Assembly: GCA_035640455.1 (NCBI GenBank)
Contig: DASQWB010000163.1
Span: 1 to 14,125 of the forward strand
Length of the DNA: 14,125 bases
Source: AC-50 sp035640455
Lineage (GTDB): Bacteria; Actinomycetota; Thermoleophilia; Gaiellales; Gaiellaceae
Direction: 5' to 3'
Positions 1 through 7,539 of the stretch are shown here, piece after piece. The position numbers were made by a program, and so were the translations under genes. How positions within the stretch are numbered: the first letter of the stretch is position 1; each line of letters begins with the position of its first letter. The notes beneath the pieces are model-generated. The model had not been told where the DNA came from, did not search any database, and saw only the letters and a program-made list of their open reading frames with translations.

Positions 1-87
1 CTCCGCTCCTTACCCGAAACCGCCGGTCGACTGCGGCGCGCCGGAGTATCGGTCGAGCGGGCGCGGGTCGTCGGCTCTACCGGTTGA
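1..87 (+). CDS. possible C-terminal end of a gene entering from the left
   Basis: Frame 1 is open from the window edge to a TGA at 85-87 and reads as an Arg/Ala/Val-rich tail (LPETAGRLRRAGVSVERARV). The residue mix is ordinary for the end of an actinobacterial protein, but 28 codons are too few to identify a family. Frames 2 and 3 are also open here, so the choice is weak. If real, it would lie 55 bp upstream of the next gene on the same strand. Confidence 0.2.
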   Translation, partial: LRSLPETAGRLRRAGVSVERARVVGSTG

Positions 88-142
88 ACCGCCTCGCCTG
101 CTCCGACGAAGATCGCACGAACCCCGTCGGAAAGGAGCCGCG

Positions 143-436
143 ATGGCGACAGTGATGCAGATGACGTGGCCGGAGATCACGCGCGACGACTACGAGCGGG
201 CGCGCGAGGCCGTGAGGTGGGAGGACGATGTCCCGCAGGGAGCCATCCTCCACGTCTCGTGGTTCGAGGACGGTCTGCGGGTGATCGACGTGTGGGAGTC
301 GGAGGACGACTTCAACCGCTTTGCGAACGACCGACTGATGCCGAAGCTTCAGGAGCTCGGAATCGGCTCCAACCAGCCGGACGTGCGGTTCCACGACGCC
401 CACGCCTACTTCGCGCCGAAAGCCGTACGGGCCTAG
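143..436 (+). CDS. small dimeric alpha/beta-barrel (ABM-like) protein
   Basis: This 97-residue protein looks like a ferredoxin-like fold of the dimeric alpha/beta-barrel superfamily, the fold of antibiotic-biosynthesis monooxygenase-like and EthD-like proteins. What is visible is a first strand (ATVMQMTWP, 2-10), a helix with YERAREAVRW (17-26), a middle strand pair (GAILHVSWFEDGLRVIDVWE) and the DDFNRF helix near residue 57 that usually follows W/WES in this family. A typical ABM-like segment then ends in YFAPKAV. The ATG at 143 is fixed by a good SD (AAAGGAG, about 131-137) 5 nt upstream. This is one of the few clear SD sites in the window. No signal peptide or membrane segment is seen. Substrate and reaction are unknown, and a non-enzymatic role is possible. 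It is convergent with the lipoprotein gene that follows. Confidence 0.7.
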   Translation: MATVMQMTWPEITRDDYERAREAVRWEDDVPQGAILHVSWFEDGLRVIDVWESEDDFNRFANDRLMPKLQELGIGSNQPDVRFHDAHAYFAPKAVRA

Positions 437-446
437 CGGCCCAGCC

Positions 447-498
447 GGGCGGCGGCTAACCGACCATCGAGCACCCCGCCAAGGTGATGCCGCCGCCC
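447..498. terminator. inverted repeat between convergent genes
   Basis: GGGCGGCGGC (447-456) pairs perfectly with GCCGCCGCCC (489-498), a 10-bp GC stem with a 32-nt loop. It lies between two convergent genes ending at 436 and 560, so it could end both transcripts. There is no T-tract, and the loop is long, so the call is weak. Confidence 0.3.
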
Positions 499-559
499 AT
501 CGCCCACCAAGCCCTCGCCCCGACTGCGGTCGCGCTCGCGGCGCATCGGCAGCCGTACG

Positions 560-1141
560 CTAGCCGCAGTCGACGCCGAGGCGACGGGCGCTCTGACGGA
601 GCTCCTCGCGGGCGACCTTGACCCGCCGTGCAGCATCTTGGACGTCGGGGGCGCCGTAGGCGACCTCGTCGCGGTAGACCTGCCGCTCGTCCACGACGTG
701 TCCGAAGGCCCCGGCGAAGGCGATGAAGTAGACGAGCATCGCTGCCGGAACGAGCGGCTCGAGTCGCACGACCTCCGTTTGCTGGTCGCGCGAGAACCGC
801 CTTGGCGTCCGCGCGCAGATCTCGTTGAGCAGCCGCACCAGCCGCGCGCGCCGCTCCGGCTCCGGACGCGGCCCGACCTGCAGGTGGTCGGCGACGAGAG
901 TCGCAGAGGTCCAGCTCGTCACGCGGTGGCCGCTGACGAGAAAGCCCTGCTTCCAGAGCTTTCCGCTCGCCCGATACGTGCAGACGTAGTCGTAGCCGTC
1001 ATTGCCCTTGCCGCACTTGACTCCCACCGGGGCGATGTGGTTCTGGACGAGGAATCGCTCGAGCCACGACGCCTTCGTCTCGCTGCTTCCACAGGCCGTG
1101 GCGAGGAGGACGAGCGGCAGGAGGAGGACGAGCCGGGACAT
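560..1141 (-). CDS. putative lipoprotein of unknown function
   Basis: The 193-residue product begins with a type II signal peptide: MSRL, a leucine-rich hydrophobic stretch (residues 4-15) and a lipobox LLATAC with the lipidated cysteine at about residue 17, followed by GSS. The mature protein should therefore sit on the outer face of the membrane. The region 27-60 has two cysteines (VKCGKGNDGYDYVCTY) that could form a disulfide. A hydrophobic stretch near residues 130-147 (LVPAAMLVYFIAFAGAFG) could be a membrane contact or a buried helix. The C-terminal part is charged and helical and ends in CG. I do not recognise the family. The ATG at 1141 is preceded by GATCCT and 7 nt, with no SD, which fits a leaderless start. 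It is transcribed divergently from the phosphatase gene, 55 bp away. Confidence 0.65.
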   Translation of the reverse strand: MSRLVLLLPLVLLATACGSSETKASWLERFLVQNHIAPVGVKCGKGNDGYDYVCTYRASGKLWKQGFLVSGHRVTSWTSATLVADHLQVGPRPEPERRARLVRLLNEICARTPRRFSRDQQTEVVRLEPLVPAAMLVYFIAFAGAFGHVVDERQVYRDEVAYGAPDVQDAARRVKVAREELRQSARRLGVDCG

Positions 1142-1148
1142 CGCCGGA

Positions 1149-1190
1149 AGGATCGGCCCGCAGGCGCGGCGTCTTGATCGCCCGTACGCT
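1149..1190. promoter_or_regulatory. divergent promoter region, two leaderless-type -10 boxes
   Basis: On the minus strand GATCCT (1154 to 1149) lies 7 nt before the ATG of the lipoprotein gene. On the plus strand TACGCT (1185-1190) lies 6 nt before the GTG of the phosphatase gene. Neither start has an SD. Both spacings match leaderless actinobacterial promoters. No convincing -35 boxes are seen. This is inference from spacing only. Confidence 0.45.
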
Positions 1191-1196
1191 GCCGCC

Positions 1197-1757
1197 GTGC
1201 TTGAGATCGTCTTCGAGACTCATGCGTGGAGCATCGACAACGAGCGCGGGATCGCGACGGGCTGGTTGCCGGGGCGGCTGTCGGAGGCGGGAAAGCGGGG
1301 CGCGCGGGAGCTCGGGGCGCGCCGCCGCGACGACGGCCTGAGCGCGGTCTTCACCTCCGACCTCGCCCGCGCGGTCGAAACGGCGGAGATCGCATTCCGC
1401 GGCAGCGCGCTCCCGATCCACCGCGACGCGCGCCTGCGCGAGTGCAACTACGGCGACCTGAACGGCGCGCCCGTCGCCGAGCTCGACGCGGTTCGACTGC
1501 GCCACGTGGACGAGCCGTTCCCGGGCGGCGAGAGCTACCGCGCCGCCGTCGCGCGCGTCGGCGAGCTCCTCGACGAGCTGGCCGCGGAGCGCGACGGCGA
1601 GCGGGTGCTCCTGATCGGCCACTCCGCAACCCGCTGGGCGCTCGACCACCTCGTCAACGGCGTCCCGCTCGAGGAGCTCGTCGCCGCGCCCTTCGACTGG
1701 CAGGAAGGCTGGATCTATCGCCTGACGGCGCGGAACACGACCGTCGATCGCACCTGA
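1197..1757 (+). CDS. histidine phosphatase superfamily protein with altered RHG motif
   Basis: The 186-residue protein has the histidine phosphatase (phosphoglycerate mutase-like) layout. The nucleophile histidine lies in FETHAWSIDNE (His9), a phosphate-binding arginine in FTSDLARAVETA (Arg58), the proton-donor acid in RLRECNYGDLNG (Glu82) and the second catalytic histidine in LLIGHSATRWALDHL (His142). The usual Arg of the RHG motif is Thr here (THA), so one phosphate ligand is missing. Substrate is unknown; sugar phosphates or alpha-ribazole phosphate are handled by relatives. The frame is open upstream to about 1002. I start at GTG 1197 because the alignable fold begins with VLEIVFETH and a TACGCT box lies 6 nt upstream, while upstream codons overlap the opposite-strand lipoprotein gene. 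The 3' end overlaps the convergent secreted-protein gene by 43 bp. Confidence 0.75.
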   Translation: MLEIVFETHAWSIDNERGIATGWLPGRLSEAGKRGARELGARRRDDGLSAVFTSDLARAVETAEIAFRGSALPIHRDARLRECNYGDLNGAPVAELDAVRLRHVDEPFPGGESYRAAVARVGELLDELAAERDGERVLLIGHSATRWALDHLVNGVPLEELVAAPFDWQEGWIYRLTARNTTVDRT

Positions 1758-2248
1758 CCGGTCGTCAGCCGAAGCTGCCAGCAGCCAGGCTTGGGCACGT
1801 CGATGATCGACGCATAGGACGGCGCGCCGTCCTGGCCGGCGTACCCGATCGCGCCGAACCGCTGCGTGAACGAGCCGCGACCGTCGAGCCGCCGGCCGCG
1901 GACGACGAGCTCGCCGCCGGCGCGTGCCTTCGCCGGCTCGCCGAGGAAGGCCCACAGGATCTTCGTCGTCCAGCCCTGGGGCGCCTTGCCGTGGAGGTAG
2001 ATCCGCACGCGCTCGACGTGTTGCTCCCGCCACTTCGGCGGCCAGTACCAGAGGAGCCCGCGCAGCCGGTAACGCCCCGGAGTGCCGCCGACCCACGCGA
2101 TGCGATCGAGGCCCTGGCCGCTGCCGCCGTAGGGCGTGTAGTTGACGCGGGCGGCGAGACAGGCCGCGCGCGGCTCGGCGCTCGAGCTCCCCGCGGCAAG
2201 GCTCGTGAGGACGAGGACAGCGGCGAGAGCTGCGACCGGCTTCACCAC
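1715..2248 (-). CDS. secreted protein of unknown function
   Basis: This 177-residue protein has a Sec signal peptide: MVKPVAALAAVLVLTSLAAG followed by SSSAEP, with cleavage likely after residue 24. The mature part is rich in aromatic residues and beta-type segments (RYRLRGLLWYWPPKW, ELVVRGRRLDGRGSF) and has two cysteines, one near the N-terminus and one in VPKPGCWQLRLTTG. The closing segment, PGCWQL plus strands ending in VVF, resembles the last strands of Ig-like secreted domains common in actinobacteria. I cannot name a family. The start is GTG at 2248; a second GTG at 2245 is equally possible. TACGCT (2269 to 2264) is a plausible -10 with a short leader. It is tail-to-tail with the phosphatase gene and divergent from the MFS gene only 38 bp away. 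Confidence 0.65.
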   Translation of the reverse strand: MVKPVAALAAVLVLTSLAAGSSSAEPRAACLAARVNYTPYGGSGQGLDRIAWVGGTPGRYRLRGLLWYWPPKWREQHVERVRIYLHGKAPQGWTTKILWAFLGEPAKARAGGELVVRGRRLDGRGSFTQRFGAIGYAGQDGAPSYASIIDVPKPGCWQLRLTTGQVRSTVVFRAVRR

Positions 2249-2263
2249 GGCGTGTACGCCGCG

Positions 2264-2279
2264 AGCGTAGCGGTAGGTT
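2264..2279. promoter_or_regulatory. back-to-back -10 boxes of secreted-protein and MFS genes
   Basis: TAGGTT (2274-2279, plus) lies exactly 7 nt before the MFS ATG at 2287, a leaderless arrangement. TACGCT (2269 to 2264, minus) faces the secreted-protein gene. The two hexamers are only 4 bp apart, so both promoters must share one stretch of DNA. No SD is seen for either gene. Confidence 0.45.
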
Positions 2280-2286
2280 CCCGCGG

Positions 2287-3779
2287 ATGGAGGGGCGCGT
2301 CCGCCAGCACTACAACCTGACGCTCGCGATCCTGGCGACGGCGGGCACGGCCTATGCCCTCCAGCAGACGATGGTCATCCCGGCCCTGCCGGCGCTGCAG
2401 CGCGACCTGCACACGACGACGACGTGGATCACGTGGGTGCTCACCGTCTTCCTCCTCGTCGCCTCGGTGGCGACGCCGATCCTCGGCAAGCTCGGCGACC
2501 AGTTCGGGAAGGTGCGGCTGCTGACGATCAGCCTCGCGGTGTCCTTGGTCGCGTGCGTGGGCTGCGCCGTGGCGTGGGACATCTGGTCGCTGATCGCGTT
2601 CCGGGCCCTGTCGGGGACGAGCGCGGCGGTCTTCCCGCTGAGCTTCGCGATCATCCGCGACGAGTTTCCGCCCGAGAAGGTCGGCGTCGGGATCGGGCTC
2701 GTGAGCGCGGTGTTCGGCGTCGGCGGCGGCTTCGGGATCGTGTTCTCGGGCTTGATCGTCGACCACCTCTCGTGGCGCTGGCTCTTCATCGTCGGCGCGG
2801 TCGCGGTCGCCGGCGCGCTCGTGTTGGTGCACCGCTTCGTGCCCGAGTCGCCGGTGAAGACGCCGTCGCGCGTCGACGTGCCCGGCGCGGCGCTGCTCTC
2901 GGGCGGCTTGGTCGCGCTGCTGCTCGCGCTGACCGAGGGTGAAACGTGGGGCTGGCTCAGCGGCCGGATGCTCGGGCTCTTCGGCGCCGCGCTGGTACTG
3001 CTCGTGGTGTGGGGTTGGTTCGAGGCGCGCGTGCGGGAGCCGCTGGTGGACATGCGAATGCTCGCGCGCCGCCCTGTGCTGCTGACGAACCTGACCGCTC
3101 TCATCGCCGGCTTCGCGTTGTTCGGAACCTTCGTCCTGATCCCGAACTTCGTGGAGACGCCGCGCGGAGTGCCGGCGCGGTTCGCGGGCTTGGTGCACTA
3201 CGGCTTCCACGCGAGCGCGACGAAGGCGGGCCTGTACCTGCTCCCGAGCTCGGTGACGCTGCTGTTCGCCGGGCCGGTCGCAGGCCTGATCGGCCGTCGT
3301 GTCGGGACGAAGTGGCCGTTGGCTGCGGGGATGCTGCTGGTGGCCGCGTCTGCCGCGTCGTTGGCGCTGTGGCATGCCCATCCGTGGCAGATCCTGGCCC
3401 GATGCCGATCCTGGGCGTGGGAGTGGGCTTCGCGTTCGCCGCGATGGCGACCCTGATCGCCGAAGCCGTTCGGCCGACCGAGACGGGCGTAGCGACAGGC
3501 ATGAACACGGTGATGCGAACCGTCGGCGGAGTAGTAGGCGGCCAGATGGGCGCGGCGCTGCTGAGTGCCTACACGATCAGCGGAACAGGCGTCCCATCGG
3601 CGACAGGCTTCGAGCTCACCTTCGGGATCGGCGCAGCTGTTGCACTTCTGGGCGCCTCATCTGCCGTCTTCGTGACCCGGCGCTCCGCACAAACGCGGCC
3701 GGACTCACGCGGGACCCGACGAGATCTCCGCGGCACTCGCAAAAGACCGAGGTCAAGAGAGAAGCCAGCTGACGACTGA
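2287..3779 (+). pseudogene. DHA2-type MFS drug transporter, single-base frameshift
   Basis: Read with one base restored, this is a 497-residue, 14-helix DHA2-family major facilitator exporter of the EmrB/QacA kind, which exports drugs or lipids with the proton gradient. Residues 10-60 form helix 1-2 (NLTLAILATAGTAYALQQTM). Motif A is GKLGDQFGKVRLL (67-79), and the antiporter-type motif C region is AVFGVGGGFGIVFSGLIVDH. The frame from 2287 stays intact to about 3400 and then runs into a non-family tail ending at 3456. The expected continuation, MPILGVGVGFAFAAMATLIA and on to TRRSAQT, is in another frame and ends at 3779. A missing G in GCCCGATG (3398-3405) explains this: GCCCGGATG gives ILARMPILG. 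It could be a real mutation or a sequence error. The ATG at 2287 is set by TAGGTT 7 nt upstream. Its tail overlaps the convergent NTPase gene by 27 bp. Confidence 0.8.
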
Positions 3780-6005
3780 ACCGAGCGCACGATCATTCGC
3801 GCTGCGCTCCTCCGGTGTCCAGCTGATTGCCCGGAACCCCTTTGGTTTTGGCCGAATTGCGTCCTCTGACTGACCAATCGCTAGTACGCGATAAACAGAT
3901 GCGCCACCACGAAGCGCAGATGCATACCTCTTTACAACGGCGTTAGCGACTGGCGAGGTCACCAGGAGCTCCTTGTCGGCTTCCGCATCGATCACAAGCC
4001 AAGCCAGATCTCGGTCGACCGTCCGACCGAATTCCTGCAACTGACCCACACCGAAGGCGACTCCTGGAGTGCGAAGTGGTTTAGCAGAAAGGTCTGTATG
4101 CAGCGCTGCGATTATGTTCGCAACAAGCATCGGGGCTGACTCGTCCAATCGGACGCGCGCCGCTTCGACTTCACGCGTCAGTCGCTCGATGTCCTCGCGG
4201 CGGTACGCGCGGGGCGGCGTGGATTCTGTGAGGCCGCCAAATACGTCCCTCGCCTCGGCTGTGAGACTCTCGAGGTCGAATCCCCAACCGGTCAATTGCC
4301 GGGTGCGAAGGCCAATCGATCTAGACGATCCCGCACGGGGAAGACGTCGTCGCCGGCGGAACACCCGGTCGACGTTGTTGATCTCGAGTACGCGCTCCGC
4401 AAGGCCCCGAAAGGCCTCCACGAGTGCACTTTCGCTTTCGCTCAAGAACCCAAGCGTTGTTGGTATCGCTTCGGAGACGCCTCCAGTGAAGCCATAAGCA
4501 TGAAGTGTGATTGTTCGGCCGCGTATTTCTTTGTCGCGAGATTCGATGATGGACAGTGCGCCGGGTCGATGAAGCAGCGTTCGATAATCACGCGCAGCAG
4601 CCGCGGTCAGCGTGTCTGCCTCGTCGTCCTCGACTGTCATACCCACGTAACCGCGTGCTAGCTGAGCCGCGACGCGATAGAGCTCGCGCCGTACCGCCTC
4701 GTTCTCCGGCCATCGCGACGGCCGGAATACGCGATACTTTCCATCGAAGACGACATCAAGCGCTCGTTGGAGGTTCATGAGCAGCTTCTCTTCTTCAGTA
4801 GGATCATCTAACTGGATCAGAGGCACGTCGCCGTCAAATCCGGTAATTCGATCTCGAACTGCACGTCGAAGATCGAAAAAATCTCCTGCAGCCTCGAATA
4901 TTAAGAGGTCTCTGAGACGTTCAACGAGATCAGGAGGCGCGTCGGAGTCTTCATCGAAGACTTCGTCGAGGAAGCTCCGCAGGTCGTTCGAATCCGGCCG
5001 AGCGAGAAAGTATTGTGTCGTGAAGTATGTATATTCTTTGGGTCGATATATATCCTCTTCGTTTGACACGGAAGCTCCGAATCTGCGTGCGAGCTCTTCA
5101 CCTCCCACGAAAACGAAGATCGCCGCCGAGAGCGTGAATAGGCTCTTGAAGTACTTCAAGACGTCCACGACTTGGTCGGCTTCGAGTTTGTCCAGCTCAT
5201 CGATCACGTAGATCGAAGTGACCCCAACCCCAGCAAGGTCCCGGTGCACGGATTCGAGGTCGAATTCTAGGTTCCCAATGCTGGCGTCGAAGGCGTAGAG
5301 CGTCTTCGCCTCGTCACGAAGATTCGTCTCGCTCGTGCGAGAGCGGCGCCAACGAACGATGGCCTGCGCTGCGAAGGGAATGGGCGCGGCGAGAAGTAGA
5401 GCCGCTACTCTGGCCGGGAGGTGTGAGCCGACGGACGGTAGAGCGAGAAGGAACGCAGCCAAGGCGTAGCTAGCAGCCCACGTGAACCATGTCGGAAGAC
5501 TTACATCCGCGCGAACTGCGATCTCAGACTCACGCCGTACTTGCACTGAGGCGGCAGCCGTCGACTGATACCGCTCCGCATAATCAACTGCAACGGCTTT
5601 TCGATACAGCGCATCGATCGCGATCGTGAGCTCATCCGCGAGGTCTGCATCCAGAGATGCCGTGTAGAGCCGCCGGATGAGATTGACAAGGATCTGCCTA
5701 GGGATGATCTGATGGTGGTCATCTCTCTCCGCCTCAAGTTGAGCGGCATTCAAGAGAACGAGAAGTACGTTGGTCTCGGCTGGCGCCGTCGAAACGTCGT
5801 GTAGCGCTCGATAGACGAGAGATGTCTTGCCGACGCCGCGATACACCGAAACGAAGATCGAGCGTTGGTTGCTTCGCAGTAGCTCGTTTGCTAAGAGCCT
5901 GCGTTCGCGGTCACGGCCGACGAAATGTCCTAGTGGTGCTTCTCGGCGGCGCGGCGGCTGTAGGGGGAGATCCCAGTCAGTCTTGAGTCGAAGCGTTGAC
6001 GGCAC
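3753..6005 (-). CDS. KAP-like membrane P-loop NTPase
   Basis: The 750-residue protein opens with GHFVGRDRERRLLANELL (26-43). It has a Walker A in YRGVGKTSL (55-63) and a Walker B in SIYVIDELDKLE (264-275), followed by an ATPase-core strand AAIFVFVGGEEL (294-305). Between the two Walker motifs lie two hydrophobic helices (about 172-190 and 196-218) ended by RWRRSR. Transmembrane helices inserted at this point are the hallmark of the KAP family, whose members include PifA of plasmid F (phage exclusion) and animal Kidins220. FFDLRRAVRDRI (376-387) may be a sensor region. Residues 400-640 look helical, and 645-716 form a strand-rich domain I do not recognise. Codon use and base composition are visibly more AT-rich than the flanks, with runs such as TATATATCC near 5047-5055, which suggests transfer. 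The start is GTG with no SD. It lies 84 bp downstream of korB on the same strand. Function is unknown; defence or membrane-associated signalling is only a guess. Confidence 0.7.
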   Translation of the reverse strand: MPSTLRLKTDWDLPLQPPRRREAPLGHFVGRDRERRLLANELLRSNQRSIFVSVYRGVGKTSLVYRALHDVSTAPAETNVLLVLLNAAQLEAERDDHHQIIPRQILVNLIRRLYTASLDADLADELTIAIDALYRKAVAVDYAERYQSTAAASVQVRRESEIAVRADVSLPTWFTWAASYALAAFLLALPSVGSHLPARVAALLLAAPIPFAAQAIVRWRRSRTSETNLRDEAKTLYAFDASIGNLEFDLESVHRDLAGVGVTSIYVIDELDKLEADQVVDVLKYFKSLFTLSAAIFVFVGGEELARRFGASVSNEEDIYRPKEYTYFTTQYFLARPDSNDLRSFLDEVFDEDSDAPPDLVERLRDLLIFEAAGDFFDLRRAVRDRITGFDGDVPLIQLDDPTEEEKLLMNLQRALDVVFDGKYRVFRPSRWPENEAVRRELYRVAAQLARGYVGMTVEDDEADTLTAAAARDYRTLLHRPGALSIIESRDKEIRGRTITLHAYGFTGGVSEAIPTTLGFLSESESALVEAFRGLAERVLEINNVDRVFRRRRRLPRAGSSRSIGLRTRQLTGWGFDLESLTAEARDVFGGLTESTPPRAYRREDIERLTREVEAARVRLDESAPMLVANIIAALHTDLSAKPLRTPGVAFGVGQLQEFGRTVDRDLAWLVIDAEADKELLVTSPVANAVVKRYASALRGGASVYRVLAIGQSEDAIRPKPKGFRAISWTPEERSANDRALGSVVSWLLS

Positions 6006-6045
6006 AGGCAGAGGAGTCCGACAGTGGATCCCAGAATGCCTGGTG

Positions 6046-6075
6046 GCTCGGCTAGTGCTGCTAGAAGTACCGAGC
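6046..6075 (-). terminator. candidate hairpin after korB
   Basis: GCTCGG (6046-6051) pairs with CCGAGC (6070-6075), and inside it CTAG (6052-6055) pairs with CTAG (6061-6064), giving a bulged hairpin 15 nt past the korB stop. There is no T-tract. It could weaken read-through from korB into the NTPase gene. Confidence 0.25.
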
Positions 6076-6089
6076 TTGCAGCTGCGCGC

Positions 6090-7082
6090 CTACCGAACGA
6101 TCTGCCAAGTATCGCCAGCGTGCAGCAGGGCCTCTAGATCACCCGCGCCCTTCTGCTGCTTCGAGACTTCGAGCTGCTCTTCCATCAGCTCGTCGTAGAC
6201 CGGCCGAGACACGTCCCTGAACACCCCGATCGGCGTCGCGCCCGCCGTCGCGCGCGTCAACCGGGACAGCGCGAACGCCAGCGACGGCTCCTCCGCATGC
6301 GCGTCGTGCACCAGCACCTCGCCGTTCGCCGGCACGACCTCCACCGACCCGTCCTCGCGACGCCGCACCGCCTTCTCGCCGTCCTCGCCGAACCGGATCG
6401 GCGCGCCGTGCTCCAGGTAGATCCGGTTCGTCTTGTCGTCCCTGACGAAGTCGAACGCGCCGTCGTTGTAGATGTTGCAGTTCTGGAAGATCTCGACGAA
6501 CGAGGAGCCGCGGTGCAGCGCCGCCGCCCGCAACACCTCCGTTAGGTGCTTCCGATCGGTGTCGATCGAGCGCCCGACGAAAGTCGCCTCGGCGCCGATC
6601 GCCAGCGACAGGGGGTTGAAGGGCCAGTCCAGCGAGCCCATCGGCGTCGACTTCGTCACCTTCCCTAGCTCCGAGGTCGGCGAGTACTGGCCCTTCGTGA
6701 GCCCGTAGATCTGGTTGTTGAAGAGCAAAATCTTCAGGTTCACGTTCCGGCGCAGCGCGTGGATCAGGTGGTTGCCGCCGATCGAGAGCGCGTCGCCATC
6801 GCCTGTGACCACCCACACCGACAGATCAGGACGTGAGGTCGACAGCCCTGTCGCGATCGCCGGCGCGCGCCCGTGGATGGAGTGCATGCCGTACGTCTCC
6901 ATGTAGTACGGGAAACGCGCGGCGCAGCCGATGCCGGAGATGAAGACGATCTTCTCGCGGGGCAGGCCCAGCTCGGGCATGAACGACTGGAGCGCGGCCA
7001 GGATGGCGTAGTCGCCGCACCCCGGGCACCAGCGAACCTCCTGGTCGGTCTTGAAGTCCTTCGCCGCCAGCTTGCCTTCCAC
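6090..7082 (-). CDS. korB: 2-oxoacid:ferredoxin oxidoreductase, beta (TPP) subunit
   Basis: The beta subunit binds thiamine pyrophosphate and a 4Fe-4S cluster and, with KorA, converts a 2-oxoacid (typically 2-oxoglutarate) plus CoA to acyl-CoA, CO2 and reduced ferredoxin in the cytoplasm. Visible features in the 330-residue form are the cluster cysteines in WCPGCGDY (19, 22), SGIGCAARFPYY (53) and FQNCNIYNDGAFD (202). The TPP motif runs from GDGDALSIGG (94-103) to LLFNNQIYG (119-127). GLTKGQYSPTS is the expected substrate loop. The frame is open upstream to 7187, but those 35 codons overlap the GFA gene and do not look like this family. I choose GTG 7082, which has TACCAT 7 nt upstream and no SD. 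korA lies 0.8 kb upstream on the same strand, separated by two unrelated genes, which is unusual. The substrate cannot be settled from sequence alone. Confidence 0.92.
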   Translation of the reverse strand: MEGKLAAKDFKTDQEVRWCPGCGDYAILAALQSFMPELGLPREKIVFISGIGCAARFPYYMETYGMHSIHGRAPAIATGLSTSRPDLSVWVVTGDGDALSIGGNHLIHALRRNVNLKILLFNNQIYGLTKGQYSPTSELGKVTKSTPMGSLDWPFNPLSLAIGAEATFVGRSIDTDRKHLTEVLRAAALHRGSSFVEIFQNCNIYNDGAFDFVRDDKTNRIYLEHGAPIRFGEDGEKAVRRREDGSVEVVPANGEVLVHDAHAEEPSLAFALSRLTRATAGATPIGVFRDVSRPVYDELMEEQLEVSKQQKGAGDLEALLHAGDTWQIVR

Positions 7083-7089
7083 GCCGTCG

Positions 7090-7111
7090 ATGGTAGCCGC
7101 GGTTGTACCCT
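7090..7111. promoter_or_regulatory. divergent leaderless-type promoters for korB and the GFA gene
   Basis: TACCAT on the minus strand (7095 to 7090) is 7 nt before the korB GTG at 7082. TACCCT on the plus strand (7106-7111) is 8 nt before the ATG at 7120. The boxes are 10 bp apart and point outward. Neither gene has an SD. This supports korB having its own promoter rather than depending on korA. Confidence 0.45.
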
Positions 7112-7119
7112 GACCGCCG

Positions 7120-7539
7120 ATGACGTCGATGCGCGGAGCTTGCCTCTGCGGAGGGGTGCGGTTCGAGGTCACGGAGCCGTTCAGCACCCTCTCCTACTGC
7201 CATTGCGCGAGCTGCAAGAAGCTCTCGGGCGGAGCGGGCACCGTGAACGGCCGCGCTCGCTCCGACGCGATCCGGATCCTGCAAGGCGAGGACCTCCTCC
7301 GCACCTTCCAGCCACACGAGGGCACGGCGAAGACGTTCTGCTCGGCGTGCGGATCGAATCTCTTCGGCGGCGGCTGGCCCGAGTCCGAGACCTGCAGCGT
7401 GCGTCTCACGACGCTAGAAGAGCCGCCCACCCGCGGTCCCGATGCGCACCTCTACGTCAGGTCGGTCGCGCCGTGGGAGACGCTGCCCGACGACGGCGCC
7501 GAGCGGTTCGAAACCGGCCGGACCTCGAAGACTCGGTAG
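7120..7539 (+). CDS. GFA/CENP-V domain zinc protein
   Basis: This 139-residue protein belongs to the GFA (glutathione-dependent formaldehyde-activating-like)/CENP-V family. The zinc-binding cysteines are in place: GACLCGG (8-11), YCHCASCKK (about 27-32) and FCSACGSNLF (about 75-78). The closing SVRLTTLEE and VRSVAPWETL segments match the usual beta-sheet end of the family, so it looks complete. Members bind glutathione or act as small thiol-related zinc proteins; the true substrate is unknown for most of them. ATG 7120 sits 8 nt after TACCCT; ATG 7129 is an alternative that keeps the whole domain (MRGACLCGG). It is on the opposite strand to its neighbours and lies between korA and korB. Its last 88 bp overlap the convergent secreted-protein gene. 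Confidence 0.88.
   Translation: MTSMRGACLCGGVRFEVTEPFSTLSYCHCASCKKLSGGAGTVNGRARSDAIRILQGEDLLRTFQPHEGTAKTFCSACGSNLFGGGWPESETCSVRLTTLEEPPTRGPDAHLYVRSVAPWETLPDDGAERFETGRTSKTR

Noticed and set aside
999..2096. 365-codon minus-strand frame
   Set aside because: Shadow of the phosphatase and secreted-protein genes; crosses several real gene boundaries.
2242..3381. 379-codon minus-strand frame opposite the MFS gene
   Set aside because: Extremely Arg/Gln/His-rich antisense of a membrane-protein gene, a common artefact.
3391..3410. programmed ribosomal frameshift in the MFS gene
   Set aside because: No slippery heptamer or following pseudoknot is visible, and DHA2 transporters are not known to use recoding; a lost base is simpler.
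4069..4661. plus-strand frames of 121-142 codons opposite the NTPase
   Set aside because: Ser/Arg-rich antisense translations inside a long frame that has Walker motifs and a sensible composition.
3753..6089. transposon carrying the NTPase gene
   Set aside because: No transposase, terminal inverted repeats or target-site duplication could be found at either edge, so transfer is only suggested by composition.
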